A DNA stretch of 64,000 nt from Helicoverpa zea (Eukaryota; Arthropoda; Insecta; Lepidoptera; Noctuidae). The notes beneath the pieces were generated by a model. That model had not been told where the DNA came from. It made no database searches and worked only from the letters and a program-made list of their open reading frames with translations. How positions within the stretch are numbered: the stretch's first letter is position 1; each line of letters opens with the position of its first letter. Positions 53,990 to 64,000 of the stretch are shown piece after piece. The DNA lies in contig NC_061482.1 of NCBI RefSeq assembly GCF_022581195.2, forward strand, positions 2,046,001-2,110,000, in the 5' to 3' direction. The position numbers were made by a program, and so were the translations under genes.

Positions 53990-55535
53990 GAGGCGAAATA
54001 TCTACTGAGATATACAAACATACCTACATAGCAGTTATAAGTATAGGAGGGAAACTGTGCGTATGTTGGGGGATTTTTAAGTGTTTGGTTAAGAATATAT
54101 GTATATGAAGGGACGATTTTACAATCACCAGATAAATTTTATCTGAAGTTAATAGAATATGTTTGACTTTTTGACAGCTTCTTGTATACAAATATGTCAA
54201 ACCACCATATTTCAAATTATGTCAAATCAAAACTCATTTATTCAAACTTGGCTGCAAAACAGCACTTTTCGAACGTCAAAAAAAAAATACATAAGACAGC
54301 CCCCAAAACGCCCACCCTTCACCACTTCCTATGTGTTTTTGCTGGGAAGAAGTGGCGCAACAAACTCCCCAGCAACACATGTCTGTCTGTAGGAAAGGAA
54401 CACATTCATTCCTCAGGCAGAACTTTACTGATATTGAAAAATCGGCTGTAAAAGATTTGTACGGGCAATGACAAATTATAGTATGAATATTGGTGTTATG
54501 CAATACTGAATATATATTTACGTAATTACTAGCTTCTATCAGCGTTTTTGCCCGCGTTCCCTTGAAACTACTTCGCACACCGGGATTAAACCCGGATCAT
54601 AAAAAGACGTGTTCTATAAACTAAAGTTAACTAGAACTTATCTGTAACGATGCTTCAATATATCTAGATAATTCTAATTAATAATTAACTCAGCCAATAT
54701 TACAAAATACTTGATAATAAACTAGTAATTACGCTAAAACACACAAAGCATGATATAACCGCAGTGTAACTACGGGAGTGCTCGAGGCGGTTAACATCTT
54801 AACTAACATTAATATTATACCTAACTTTTATGCGTATATTTTGATTTAAAAACTAGGTGCTTTGGTTTTTCGAGTCTTGAGAAAACTCCTTTCATACTAG
54901 GATCAAAACTACATAGGTATGTACATATATCATTTGATAATAACAAATAATGTGGCTTTCTATTTGTAATTTGCTAAGACTTTTTTTAGATACTGAGATT
55001 ACTCCCTATAACCCCACTAATTTTACCTCTTTGTAACAATAGACCTAATATTTAAGAAAAATCTATTAATCTTGTAAGTTGACGAATAAATAAATTCACA
55101 ACAACAATATAAAGCAAAATGCACTATTTATCATAACTACAAAGTACCGGTTTTTAATTACATGTTTACAGCATCAAGCAATAAACATTCTAAAAACAAA
55201 AAATTTACAAAGAAAACTGGAAAATTCAACGCAAAATGAAACGCAAAGTTTCATAAACACAAGCACTTGATTCTGACACCTGATTCATTAAACGCTCCTC
55301 CATTTTATTCTATTATGTTACAGAAAACTACCTTTAATAACAGAGTAAATAAATTAATCTAGGTATACTTAATATTATAAATAAGAAACAAACATTTCGT
55401 TTGTTTGTTTGTAATGGATAAACTCAAAAACTACTGTACTGATTTTTACCCACGTCTCAGATGATGATAAAATCTATCCTGTTCTCCAGGGTCTAAGCCA
55501 CACTCTTCTCTAGTAACATTGGTTTGATTGATGAT
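53990..55535 (+). repeat. Tandem duplication, unit 2
   Basis: Repeats unit 1 in order with only scattered substitutions and short indels. Examples are one base less at the start of 'tgtttgactttttgac' and extra A's before 'atttacaaagaaaactgg'. It ends GTTTGATTGATGAT and then diverges. A recent event, or an assembly effect of two haplotypes. Confidence 0.93.
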
Positions 55536-56214
55536 GATAACAAAAAACTATCGTATGTTCTTCTCCAGGGTCTAAGCTATCACCCCTCTAATTTTCAGCT
55601 TAAACGGTTCAGCCATTCTTGAGTTATAAAATGTGTAACTAACACGACTTTTTTATATGTATTTTACCGGAAATATATGAATTCTAGGAATTGTATACAT
55701 AGCTCCTAGGAAATGTACTTATACAATTTAGGAAATATATAAAATATTCTTTAAATATTTTTTTTTTTATATAAGAAGATTACTCAGGATCGTGAAAGTC
55801 ATAATCTTCTACAGATCGTATTAAATAAGTAACTATGAAATGCTGAAATAGTGAACTTGCTTGAAAAATATTTACTTTAAAGTGAATATTTTACGACGTA
55901 ACCAGCTACTCTCGGCCCATTAAAAATATTTCAAGACGGTAAGGAAAAATATATTTTCTCTTTTTATTTTATATTTTTGCTTGAACATTTTGTTGGTAAA
56001 TGAAACAGATTTTCTTGTTATTATTTTACGTGCATCAACAGGCTTTGAGTTTATTATAGTCTTATATTATGGCATTGTTAACCAGTTATATGTCGGAGCG
56101 CAGATATCCGCGAGACACAATTGATTTTCTATTGTTTTATGATTAGCGACATATAAGCAGTTAATGGCATAAAATGGGGCCTCATTTGTACCTAACATTT
56201 TAAAGATGTATTTT
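55536..56214. other. Intron; dispersed repeat tail at 55545-55660
   Basis: 'tccagggtctaagctatcac', 'aattttcagcttaaacggtt' and 'cagccattcttgagttataa' form a Lep1/LINE-like tail. The rest is AT-rich with no gene. Confidence 0.5.
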
Positions 56215-56385
56215 GAGGGCATTACAGAATTTGTGTACTTTCTAAGTAAGTGAGGAAACCTGGACTATAGTCTGAAATCACCAACCCGCATTGAGCAAGC
56301 GTGGTGATTAATGCTCAGTCCTCCTCCGTGTGAGAGGAGGCCTGTGTCCAGCAGTGGAACAATAAAAAAGGCTGTATCAGTACAG
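56215..56385 (+). mobile_element. SINE type B, 5'-truncated
   Basis: TGTGTACTTTCTAAGTAAGT, GAAACCTGGACTATAGTCTG, ACCAACCCGCATTGAGCAAG, CGTGGTGATTAATGCTCAG, GTGTGAGAGGAGGCCTGTGT, CCAGCAGTGGAACAATAAAA then AAGGCTG. Same tail as 43495-43600 and resembling the RTE end at 5575-5611. Confidence 0.85.
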
Positions 56386-57027
56386 AATTTCTATAGGTAC
56401 AGTTTTTAAAATATTTCACAATAAAATTCATGTTACAAAAAAAAATACAAAAAATTCTAGTCACTTAAATAATTTATGTATTTCAATCTATCTCGATTCG
56501 CCCTAGGCAACCAATCATACATTCATCATTTTTTTTAACTACTTCTTTGAGCAGAAATTGAAAGTAAATATAATATTTGGACAAACAAAAAGTCAATTAA
56601 TTCTTATATTTGCTCTATCCAGACGAAGCTATGAATCCATGTTTTTTAAAGATATAAACTCCATTGAATACTTTTTTATTTATTTTAAGTTTTTCAAACA
56701 AGTTCCAAGCTTTTAGCAAAAAACATTTTTTATAGTGCAAATATTCGGAATTCTCTGTAAAAACGGGTATTGGCTTAAACCTAATAGGTTTTATGGAAAC
56801 CAATCAACGGTACCAACAGAAAGATAGTTATAAAATCCATTTTCTGTTTAAACAACCATTTGCCAAAAATATTACGTACGTGAGGGTATTTTCGTGAAAA
56901 AATATTTTTTACCCTTTCATGTTTTAATCGGATTTACCTGAAGCTGATGGATAAATACGTTAACATACATTACATGTTTGGAAAAGCTCGTAGAGTGGGA
57001 TACGGTATATTTAAAATTATATCCTTT
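56386..57027. other. Intron, no gene seen
   Basis: AT-rich, no repeat recognised. Confidence 0.5.
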
Positions 57028-57042
57028 ACTAGCTATTTAAAG

Positions 57043-57196
57043 CCAGACTAACCAAGGGGTACTGGGTTGCCCGGGTAACTGGGTTGAGGAGGTTAGATAG
57101 GGCAGTCGCTCCTTGTAAAGCACTGGTACTCGGCTACATCCGGTTAGACTACAAGCTGACCCCATCATAGTTGGGGAAAAGGCTCGGAGGATGATG
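57043..57196 (+). mobile_element. SINE type A, 5'-truncated, ~15-bp target duplication
   Basis: ACTAGCTATTTAAAG (57028-57042) and ACTAGCTATTAAAG (57197-57210) flank it, with one base lost. The insert runs from CCAGACTAACCAAGGGGTAC to GGCTCGGAGGATGATG. Confidence 0.9.
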
Positions 57197-57487
57197 ACTA
57201 GCTATTAAAGTGGTTCCACTCGTGGCCCGAGGAACAACGTCTCACTCTCGGATAAAAGTAGCCAGTGTCCTTTCTCAGACTCTAGACTATTTTTATTTAA
57301 AACATCTTTATCGGTTTAATAATTTTGGAGTGAAAGCACGACAAACAGGTTTTCAGCCGAATATTTCAACGCCATTTAGTGTTAAGGACTGCTTAGTCAT
57401 TATTCTATAGGGCTTATTACACTAAAGGCCTTATTACACTTTACAAAATTTGGTAGCCTAGTTAGGTTTGTCTAATTAGGTTTCTAA

Positions 57488-57674
57488 CAGCCAGTTTCTT
57501 CATCAAAAGTTAAAGCCAAAGTAAAAGTCAAAGTAATGTCTAAAGTAAAAGTAACGGTCAAATTCAATTTTTCTATTAGTTTTGCTGTCACTTTAGCCTT
57601 GAAAAAACGTATTTGGCCGTTACTTTTACTTTAGACATTACTTTAACTTTAACTTTTGATGAAGAAACTGGCCG
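57488..57674. mobile_element. 187-bp Harbinger-type MITE, copy 3 (TAA duplication)
   Basis: CAGCCAGTTTCTTCATCAAA at the left, TTTGATGAAGAAACTGGCCG at the right; exact TAA at 57485-57487 and 57675-57677. Same orientation as copy 1 and differing at only a few positions. Confidence 0.92.
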
Positions 57675-57677
57675 TAA

Positions 57678-58390
57678 ATGATATAATGAGTCAGTAGCCG
57701 TACTTTTTCCTAAATTTAGAAACCTACTTTCCTAAATGCGATTACATTTGTCTGAATTTAGTAAACTGCATCATTCAGACGACTGAATTTTGTAACGTCT
57801 AATAAGCCCTTTACTTTGAAATATCTACGTAAATTGCGAAGCATATACTTTTAAATATGTAACTCAAAGTTAAGTAATGTTCGTAGTAAAGATACTAGAT
57901 TTATTACTCAAAAGCAAATAATTAGTACAATCAGTTGCATAAAGAGAAGAATGATATTTACAAAGAGAATAATATTTCTAGAATGTTTCAGTAAGGATTA
58001 ATTTAATGCATAATCCTGCATTTCAGCTCTCTAAGCTTTTTGTATTCTGCAGTGACAAAGGATTCTCATATAAAAGCGTTCTCAACTCATTAAAGTAATT
58101 AAACGTAGTTAACTGAAAACTACAATTATTATGATCTCCTTTTATTATTAATTTGAGAATTTAATAGTTGGAATTAAAATTGTATTCTGATATTTTAGTT
58201 ATTACTAAAGTAATTCTTTAGCTTTGTATTTTCGCTTTGTTTTAGTCAAAAGGTTTTTTTAATTTAATGTTTTATAATATTTGTGATGTTAAGACTTTTA
58301 CTAATTGGCTGAGTATGTTGAATCCAAGTAATAAGTATATACCCCTATGTAATAATACGATACAATTTCTTTACAATTGGACATTATTAG
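57678..58390. other. Intron, no gene seen
   Basis: AT-rich, nothing recognised. Confidence 0.5.
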
Positions 58391-58560
58391 CCTGGCCTTT
58401 TCCCAACTTTTGGGTTCAGATTTCAGTCTAATTGGGTACAGCTGAGTACCAATGTTTTACAAGGAGCAACTGCGTATCTGACCTCCTCAACCCAGTACCC
58501 CTTGGTAAAGCTGGTTGCCTGACTTTCAGACTTCTGACAACCAGTAAACACTTCCCCAGA
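58391..58560 (-). mobile_element. SINE type A, decayed
   Basis: 'tggccttttcccaacttttg', 'cagctgagtaccaatgtttt', 'acaaggagcaactgcgtatc' and 'tgacctcctcaacccagtac' are the reversed type A tail, about 220 bp before the third transporter exon. Confidence 0.8.
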
Positions 58561-58780
58561 TGACTTCTATAGTCAGAAGTCAGTAACCACAGCTGCCTAG
58601 GTTTTTCATGCCTGCCGAAAGACTGAAATATTCGTCATAACAAAATCGTCACCCATCCACGTACTGGCCGCGCCAAACGTTGCTTAACTTTATGACCGAT
58701 TGATCCTCACTTGGCCTTGACTTAGCTATGAGCTCTTCCTTTATAACTTGACATGTACTATTTCTTCTGTTCTTCCTCAG

Positions 58781-58935
58781 GTACTCTCCTGGCGTACACC
58801 CTGGTCTCCACCTGCGTGCTGGTGCTGCGATACCAGCCTCACTCCACGAACCTGATCGAGCTGCTGCCGCAAAGTCTCCGAACTCCTGTCGACCCTGAGG
58901 GCACTGCTAGTGCTAATAGGGAGACTACTTTCACC
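58781..58935 (+). CDS. Cationic amino acid transporter, internal exon 3 of 3 seen
   Basis: 155-nt exon between ttctgttcttcctcag and gtgagtaat. With the G carried from 33006 it reads [20 protein letters not shown], then HSTNLIELLPQSLRTPVDPE and [29 protein letters not shown] is a hallmark of the CAT family (human CAT-1 [20 protein letters not shown]). It is the tenth membrane helix followed by the start of the variable cytoplasmic loop. The exon ends on a codon boundary. The remaining helices 11-14 must lie downstream of the window. The preceding intron is 25,774 bp. Paralogues in the same family (CAT-1/2/3, slimfast and relatives) cannot be told apart from this segment alone. Confidence 0.95.
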
Positions 58936-59017
58936 GTGAGTAATTATTATCTATACTTAGAGCGCGCACATTGCACACTATTTAGTAGCCCGTAGGTTTT
59001 TTAAAAAAATCGTGAAA

Positions 59018-59152
59018 TCAAAGTTTTTAGTCAGTCTGATTGTTCGGTACAAGGACCTCATTGTTGTTACGTGTGTACTTCCATTCATCTTCATACTGAC
59101 TTATGAGCAAAACTCAACTATCGGCCGACTAATCTTTACAGTGTGCGCGTGC
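59018..59152. mobile_element. GTCGGC-ended MITE, half element
   Basis: AAATCAAAGTTTTTAGTCAG, TCTGATTGTTCGGTAC.. to ACTATCGGCCGACTAATCTT, TACAGTGTGCG. Lies about 80 bp after the exon. Confidence 0.7.
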
Positions 59153-60093
59153 TCTTATACTAATACTATCTGTTTTCTCCTTACTAGACCCGGACAAAAT
59201 ATAACCTGTGTTACTAGGCATAGTCAAGTTTCCCAGCAGTGAAAGACTTTTTCAAAATTGGCGTCCCTGTTGGGAAGCTAATCTCCCCGGTGACATAGGC
59301 TTTATTTCCCTTATTATCCCGGTGCAGTAAGTAGTTGCAGAACACGGTCGGGACCGTAGGAAACAGTCAGTATCGTATGTAATATACAGTTTATAGACAG
59401 AGATGAAGCAGCAGAAATTGTTTATAACTTGTAGGGCAAAACATTTCATTCTTAATTATTGGATTCCTACATAGCCTTTGAAAATTAATAAATAAACCAT
59501 AGAGAACTTTCAAACAACATACATTAGCTCAAGAATCGCCTGAAAACTCTAAGTCTATTTATTTATTCAGATCTTCTTCCGCAAGATAAAAACACTGCAA
59601 ACAAAAAAGAACTTTGCTTAGTTTTTCTTTCTTTCAAAATACTTAGCAATAATGGCCAGGTCTTGCTGAAGCACTTAAAACATATTTTTGCTTACATATT
59701 GAAAAGTTTTTGTTGACTAACTTAAATAACATAGGAAAAAATTGAAACATTTACAAGTTGGGTATGCAAACCTAAGTTTGCTACAATAAGATTGTTCGAT
59801 AGAGTTACCGCGGCCCTGGTACTCAAATAGCTCCATAAGGAACATGATGAGTTTTAATCAGTACAATAATAATTACTGATAGATACCTAATTCTAACTGT
59901 CATATTAAAAGTATGATTTGATTATTAGTACCTACGCCATTTCTCACAATATTAATCACAGATTTAGAGGTATTATCGCAGGCGAAGATACAGTACACTA
60001 AGTTGTTACATGTTAAAAATCACTCGCTATAAAAACTAAAATTACATTTCAAAAACTACTTACATGGTTACGTATTTTCCTTGATACTTCTAA
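59153..60093. other. Intron, no gene; one short repeat
   Basis: 59803-59850 'tcgatagagttaccgcggcc' and 'ctggtac' is an inverted piece of the repeat at 9130-9165. Nothing else recognised. Confidence 0.5.
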
Positions 60094-60276
60094 GGGTCAA
60101 TTCACACTGAAAGGGCAGCGGCCGGCAGCGGCCGTAAGAGCACGGAAAATGTAAGAGCGCGGCGCGATGCGGCGCCGCGCGGCGCCGCGCAGCCGGCCGC
60201 GCTCACGCTCAATCCCTTGCAATTACGGCCGCTGCCGGCCGCTGCCGGCCGCTGCTCTTTCAGTGTGAATTGACCC
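60094..60276. mobile_element. 183-bp GC-rich palindromic MITE, TAA duplication
   Basis: GGGTCAATTCACACTGAAAG at the left mirrors CTTTCAGTGTGAATTGACCC at the right, with exact TAA at 60091-60093 and 60277-60279. Inside are mirrored GCAGCGGCCGGCAGCGGCCG blocks and a (GGCGCCGCGC) core. Confidence 0.93.
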
Positions 60277-60279
60277 TAA

Positions 60280-61622
60280 TAAAAAAAGGAGTTACCCTGA
60301 AAATCAAAGTAGCGTTTCTTGCAATATTAATATTACTGGAAGAACTTTTTCTCAACTGCACTTGAAGCTGTCTAGTTTCTAGAAATTTTCTAGTAATTAA
60401 CCAGACGGCAGATAAATTAAAGCTTCAGTAGTTTGTTGCGCTGTAAAGTTAGCAACATTTCAAAAACAAGTTAATTAATATTTTCTTACTTCTATTAAAT
60501 AAAAATTAAAAAAATATTAGAGGAATAGAAACTACAAGGCTTATGCGTGATTTTATGTATGCAATTATTTTTAACTGCATACTTTAAGAATTATGTATTT
60601 TACATGTGTCATAATTTCATTAATTCTTGGCTTCAGCGTGTTACCCCGCGTTCGCCTTCCAACTAGCCTGGTCTCTATAGTATCCATTTGAAGTGTAGCT
60701 TTATGAGTGCCAAAATGATTTTTATTTTATTTTATAAATTAAAAAGTTAAATAGAATAGATACACCATCAAGGCAGTTGTAAAATAGTAATCCAATAACA
60801 AAATCTGCTCAATAAGCATGTTAAACCAATCATTTTTCCTATTACACTTACAGCAGTAAAACTAACGACATTATCGTACCTATAGCACTTAGATCGTTCG
60901 AACAGCGAGCCCTATTTTCATGCAAATTGTGTCACAGACAGCGGACGGACCAGGGAACACCGTGACAAAATGACTAAATAAACTGACCGTTAACATTTTA
61001 CAAGGCAAGCTCTAAAGTGCAGGTACTTTTGACGCCTTTGACGAGCTTTGTGTGCCTTTTGAAAATATCGAGTTATTGTTCATGTTTTTACGTGGAAAAT
61101 GGGGTAACTGACATTATTTATGACTGTACTAGTTTTCATGTAAAACTATTCCTATCATGTATCAAGTTTTTATATAAAAAAATGGAGTTACTAAACATAA
61201 AAGTTTTATATTTTTCATCCAAAAGGCAAAATTATTTTTAGCCATTTAACCACGAGTACCTACCTTAAAAACTAAACCTACTTTAAAAACTAAAATGTTC
61301 TCCAATAAAATGTCTTGAAGAATTGAAAATACCAACAATAAAAAGATAGAAAATAAATGTTAGAACAATTTAGCAATAAATACTCTTATGACTTTCTATC
61401 GGGAGTTTACAAGAAAAGAAATGATCGCAACGACGCTAGGAGTCAGAATTACCGCGTTGTTCAACTATTTTTCTCATTTTCTCGGAAAATAGCTCAAGAA
61501 GCTGATAAATGTGGAAGAAAATTCTAGTTTTTCTTTTGTTTAATGGCACGTGCGAACATGATCCAATCTTTCAATGAGGTTCGGAATTTAAAGCCGGGTG
61601 AAACGAGTAAAGTGTAATGTGC
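60280..61622. other. Intron, no gene seen
   Basis: AT-rich. The ORF at 61017-61241 has no domain. Confidence 0.5.
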
Positions 61623-61932
61623 CACGGAGATAGGAAAGATAGCAGAGATGTTATAAGGAAGGTAGGTCAGGCGCCTTCTTGTAGGTCAAGCAACGTACGG
61701 TCCGCGTGATCATTTACTGGCGACATAACTAACGAGGCGTTTGGATTCCCTGTGAAATCAAAACCATATCAAAGATGGTCTTAGTTGATTGGTGGTTTTG
61801 TTTTGAAAACAATAGTCGGGTTTCTTAAAAGGAGGTAAACGTTCCTCGTCCCCCGAACGCCCGCTTTTATGCGCGCTTCTTTCTTAGGACATTTAGCATT
61901 ATGACATATCTGCTAGTAATTTTTTCTCCATG
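61623..61932. mobile_element. hAT-like MITE copy
   Basis: CACGGAGATAGGAAAGATAG at the left, TGCTAGTAATTTTTTCTCCATG at the right, with the family interior CAGGCGCCTTCTTGTAGGTC and AACGAGGCGTTTGGATTC. No clear flank duplication. Confidence 0.75.
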
Positions 61933-62137
61933 AACACACAATTACATGAAGTACACGAAATCTAGGTACATGTGGAAGGCACTACAAGCGTTACCTTTAA
62001 CGCTTGGTTCACCAAAATCCATCGGCAGTCGGTTTTATTGCAAACACAAAGGGGTCCTGCCTTTTGAAAGCGGCCTTTTTAGACTTGATTGGCACTGAGT
62101 TCTTGTACCGTACACTCTTTGACACTAGTGCACTAGA

Positions 62138-62300
62138 GAAAATTTTTAGTTGGCTAACGGTTTGTTCGGGCTCATAAATCAGTACGTAAAAGAATGATAG
62201 TACGCGCGTATTTTGACGATCGGGTATTTAGACGGTAGGTATCAGACTGACTAACTTTGATTGAAATCAGAATTTCTTTAAAAAAAATATTTGTTTCTAG
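62138..62300. mobile_element. GTCGGC-ended MITE, left half, decayed
   Basis: GAAAATTTTTAGTTGGCTAA, GTTTGTTCGGGCTCATAAAT, CAGTACGTAAAAGAATGATA, then 'tatcagactgactaactttg' and poly-A. Confidence 0.6.
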
Positions 62301-63404
62301 CCATGGGAACAACAGTAGGGTACGCTAAATTACAGTCTTGCATTGCGTGTTTCACTCGCCTGGACCCAACATAAGATTTTTTCAAAAAAGCTTAAATATG
62401 AGTTTCAGTTTTTCACCGTCACAGTGGCAATTATTTTTATTTTATTGTTTTTTACAATTTCTTTAAAATAACTGTCTATAAAAATAATTGTTCCAATATC
62501 CTTTCGATGATAAAATTTGGGCCATAAAATGGCGCTTGCAAAATTTTATTATTCAGTGCACATGAATATTATTTATATCTGCACCGCGTTGCTGGCCAAT
62601 TTACCCATCAATTTCACTTTATGATCGGAAATTTTATAGTTGGCGAATTTATTGAAGAGAAATATGTGAAAAAAAAAGCTTTTACGTAGCTATAGAAGTC
62701 GGTATCTCTGGGTTGCCACTATTTTTTGCCACCGACTTAGCAAACTAAATCGTTCTAAGAGCAATTGCTTAGAAAATATGTAAAAAAAAACAAAAAAAAA
62801 CGCAGATGAATCGATTACCTTCTCCTCTTCGTAAATTCTTTTTTAAAGAGCTTTTATAACCTTATTATCTATCTACCTATGTTACAAAATGCAATTTTAA
62901 TAATTTGAACAAAATAACTCTGTACTAATACATTTTAAAATAAGATCAATCAACACGACTATGAATTTAAACCAACTAAATTATCCGAACAAAGTCTAAA
63001 GTTTAGTTTACATAGGTGAGTCCGTTCTTGAGTTATAAAAGTACAACGAAAAGTGGCATGAATTTTTATAAACATAGATATATCTACTAGACAAATTCCT
63101 TTCTACGCCACTCATCAGCTTTTCACATCTATCAGCATTCCAATTGCAACATGTCCGTACATATATTGAAACAAGCGACAATCTAACACATAGCTCCTTC
63201 TATTTAATAACAGACAAATGGAATCTAAAGCAGTTACATTACGAAGCGTAATATCACTTTATGTTGTCGATAACGGGTTTTATTTCACTTAAACGTTCAC
63301 ATTGCTGTAGTCGTCTTGTCGTCTGAATGTCTCGAATGATCGGTGGATTTTATTGCATTTTTTGTACTGTATTTTTAATGTTTTCTTTAGTTTTAAGAAA
63401 TTTA
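62301..63404. other. Intron, no gene seen
   Basis: AT-rich, no recognised feature. Confidence 0.5.
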
Positions 63405-63406
63405 AA

Positions 63407-63450
63407 AGCGACTACCTTACCTATCTGACCTCGTCAACCCAGTTACCTGG
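63407..63450 (-). mobile_element. SINE type A, short fragment
   Basis: 'gcgactaccttacctatctg' and 'acctcgtcaacccagttacc' then 'tggg'. It is the inverted counterpart of the fragment at 63585, and the two share the unusual extra 'cttac/aagg' near the end. Confidence 0.7.
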
Positions 63451-63584
63451 GAAGTTACAGGTAAGCAGGTAACCTGTTTCTTTATAAGTGAGTCGATAGG
63501 ATTGTATTGAAATATTATACCTGCACTGATACCCGTACAGGTTTGTCTGTACCGGCAACCTGTTTCTTTATGTAAGCACCCATA

Positions 63585-63722
63585 CCAATGGGTATTGGGG
63601 TGCCCAAGTAACTGGGCTGACGAGGTCAGATAGATAAGGTAGTCGGTCCCTGTAAAACACTGGTACTCAGCTGAATCCGGTTAGACTGGAAGCCGACCCA
63701 AAAAAAAGGCTCGGTAGATGAA
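63585..63722 (+). mobile_element. SINE type A, 3' half
   Basis: GGGTATTGGGGTGCCCAAGT, AACTGGGCTGACGAGGTCAG, CACTGGTACTCAGCTGAATC, CGGTTAGACTGGAAGCCGAC to GGCTCGGTAGATGAAG. Confidence 0.82.
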
Positions 63723-63757
63723 GACCTAACCTGGCGGTTTTAACCTAACCTAACCTG
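63723..63757 (+). repeat. Short (CCTAA)n tract
   Basis: GACCTAACCTGG then TTTTAACCTAACCTAACCTGG: four to five units of CCTAA, the insect telomere motif, but too short to be called telomeric. Confidence 0.6.
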
Positions 63758-64000
63758 GATTGATAATGTCTTTCTTTTTGGAAAGTCGGTTACAGTAATA
63801 CACAACACATCAGCCTATCTACGTAGATGTATCGAACAAACTTACATGAAAATAGATTTTAATCCCTTCCAATAGAGGTGCATAGTTAAGTGTGTTTTCC
63901 CCTAAATGTGTGGGACACAAGAGTGACGCCCACGCATCACCTTTAAACTTCATAAGCTTTTACCGACGACCTTTATATAGGCAAGTATTTTGTTAGGCCA
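63758..64000. other. No gene seen
   Basis: Includes 'tttttggaaagtcggttaca', a piece of the gaagtcgg-type repeat. Confidence 0.4.

Noticed and set aside
52627..54578. ORFs of 77-100 aa repeated in both tandem units
   Set aside because: They recur only because the DNA is duplicated. They overlap on both strands of a dispersed repeat and show frame changes between units.
63723..63757. Telomere or subtelomere
   Set aside because: Only a few CCTAA units, embedded in unique sequence and downstream of an internal exon.

Overview
The window is AT-rich, intron-like, repeat-dense nuclear DNA of a moth or butterfly (Lepidoptera, plausibly Noctuidae). The indicators are Lep1-type Helitrons (TC...CTAG inserted between A and T), lepidopteran tRNA-derived SINEs, RTE-type LINE tails ending in GATGAT, and many small TIR elements. 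There is no operon, CRISPR array, rRNA or functional tRNA gene. Species was not determined.

Only one host gene is visible, on the + strand. Three internal exons (25154-25337, 32882-33006, 58781-58935) encode contiguous peptide of a cationic amino acid transporter of the SLC7A/CAT (slimfast-like) family. Their splice phases agree. They are separated by introns of 7,544 and 25,774 bp, with more than 25 kb of probable intron upstream of the first. The 5' and 3' parts of the gene lie outside the window.

Almost everything else is mobile DNA. (1) 1-822: two head-to-tail LINE fragments. (2) 1549-4383: a nearly complete Transib/RAG1-like DNA transposon. Both termini have the recombination-signal layout heptamer (CACTAAC), 23-bp spacer, A-rich nonamer, and the transposase resembles RAG1 from the nonamer-binding region to the end of the catalytic core. 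It carries one frameshift. (3) About 12288-18303: a two-gene PIF/Harbinger transposon. Its + strand five-exon transposase has the DDE triad but one frameshift in an A-run; its - strand nine-exon SANT/MADF-like partner reads through as about 380 aa. (4) 38786-40890: a 2.1-kb fold-back element. (5) 52445-55535: a near-identical tandem duplication of about 1,545 bp. (6) 27497-28310: a four-unit minisatellite.

Scattered through these are several MITE families with readable target-site duplications. TWA-type (Harbinger-like) elements include a 187-bp family with three equal-length copies and four GC-rich or long-TIR hairpins. An hAT-like family has six copies and 8-bp duplications. TA-flanked elements include a 390-bp pair in opposite orientation. 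There are about ten copies of a GTCGGC-ended family. Three tRNA-head SINE types occur; two share one head but carry different 3' tails, and one tail matches the end of an RTE LINE remnant in this same window. Nested insertions give a relative chronology. All joins, splice sites and family names were worked out by eye, without searches or alignments.
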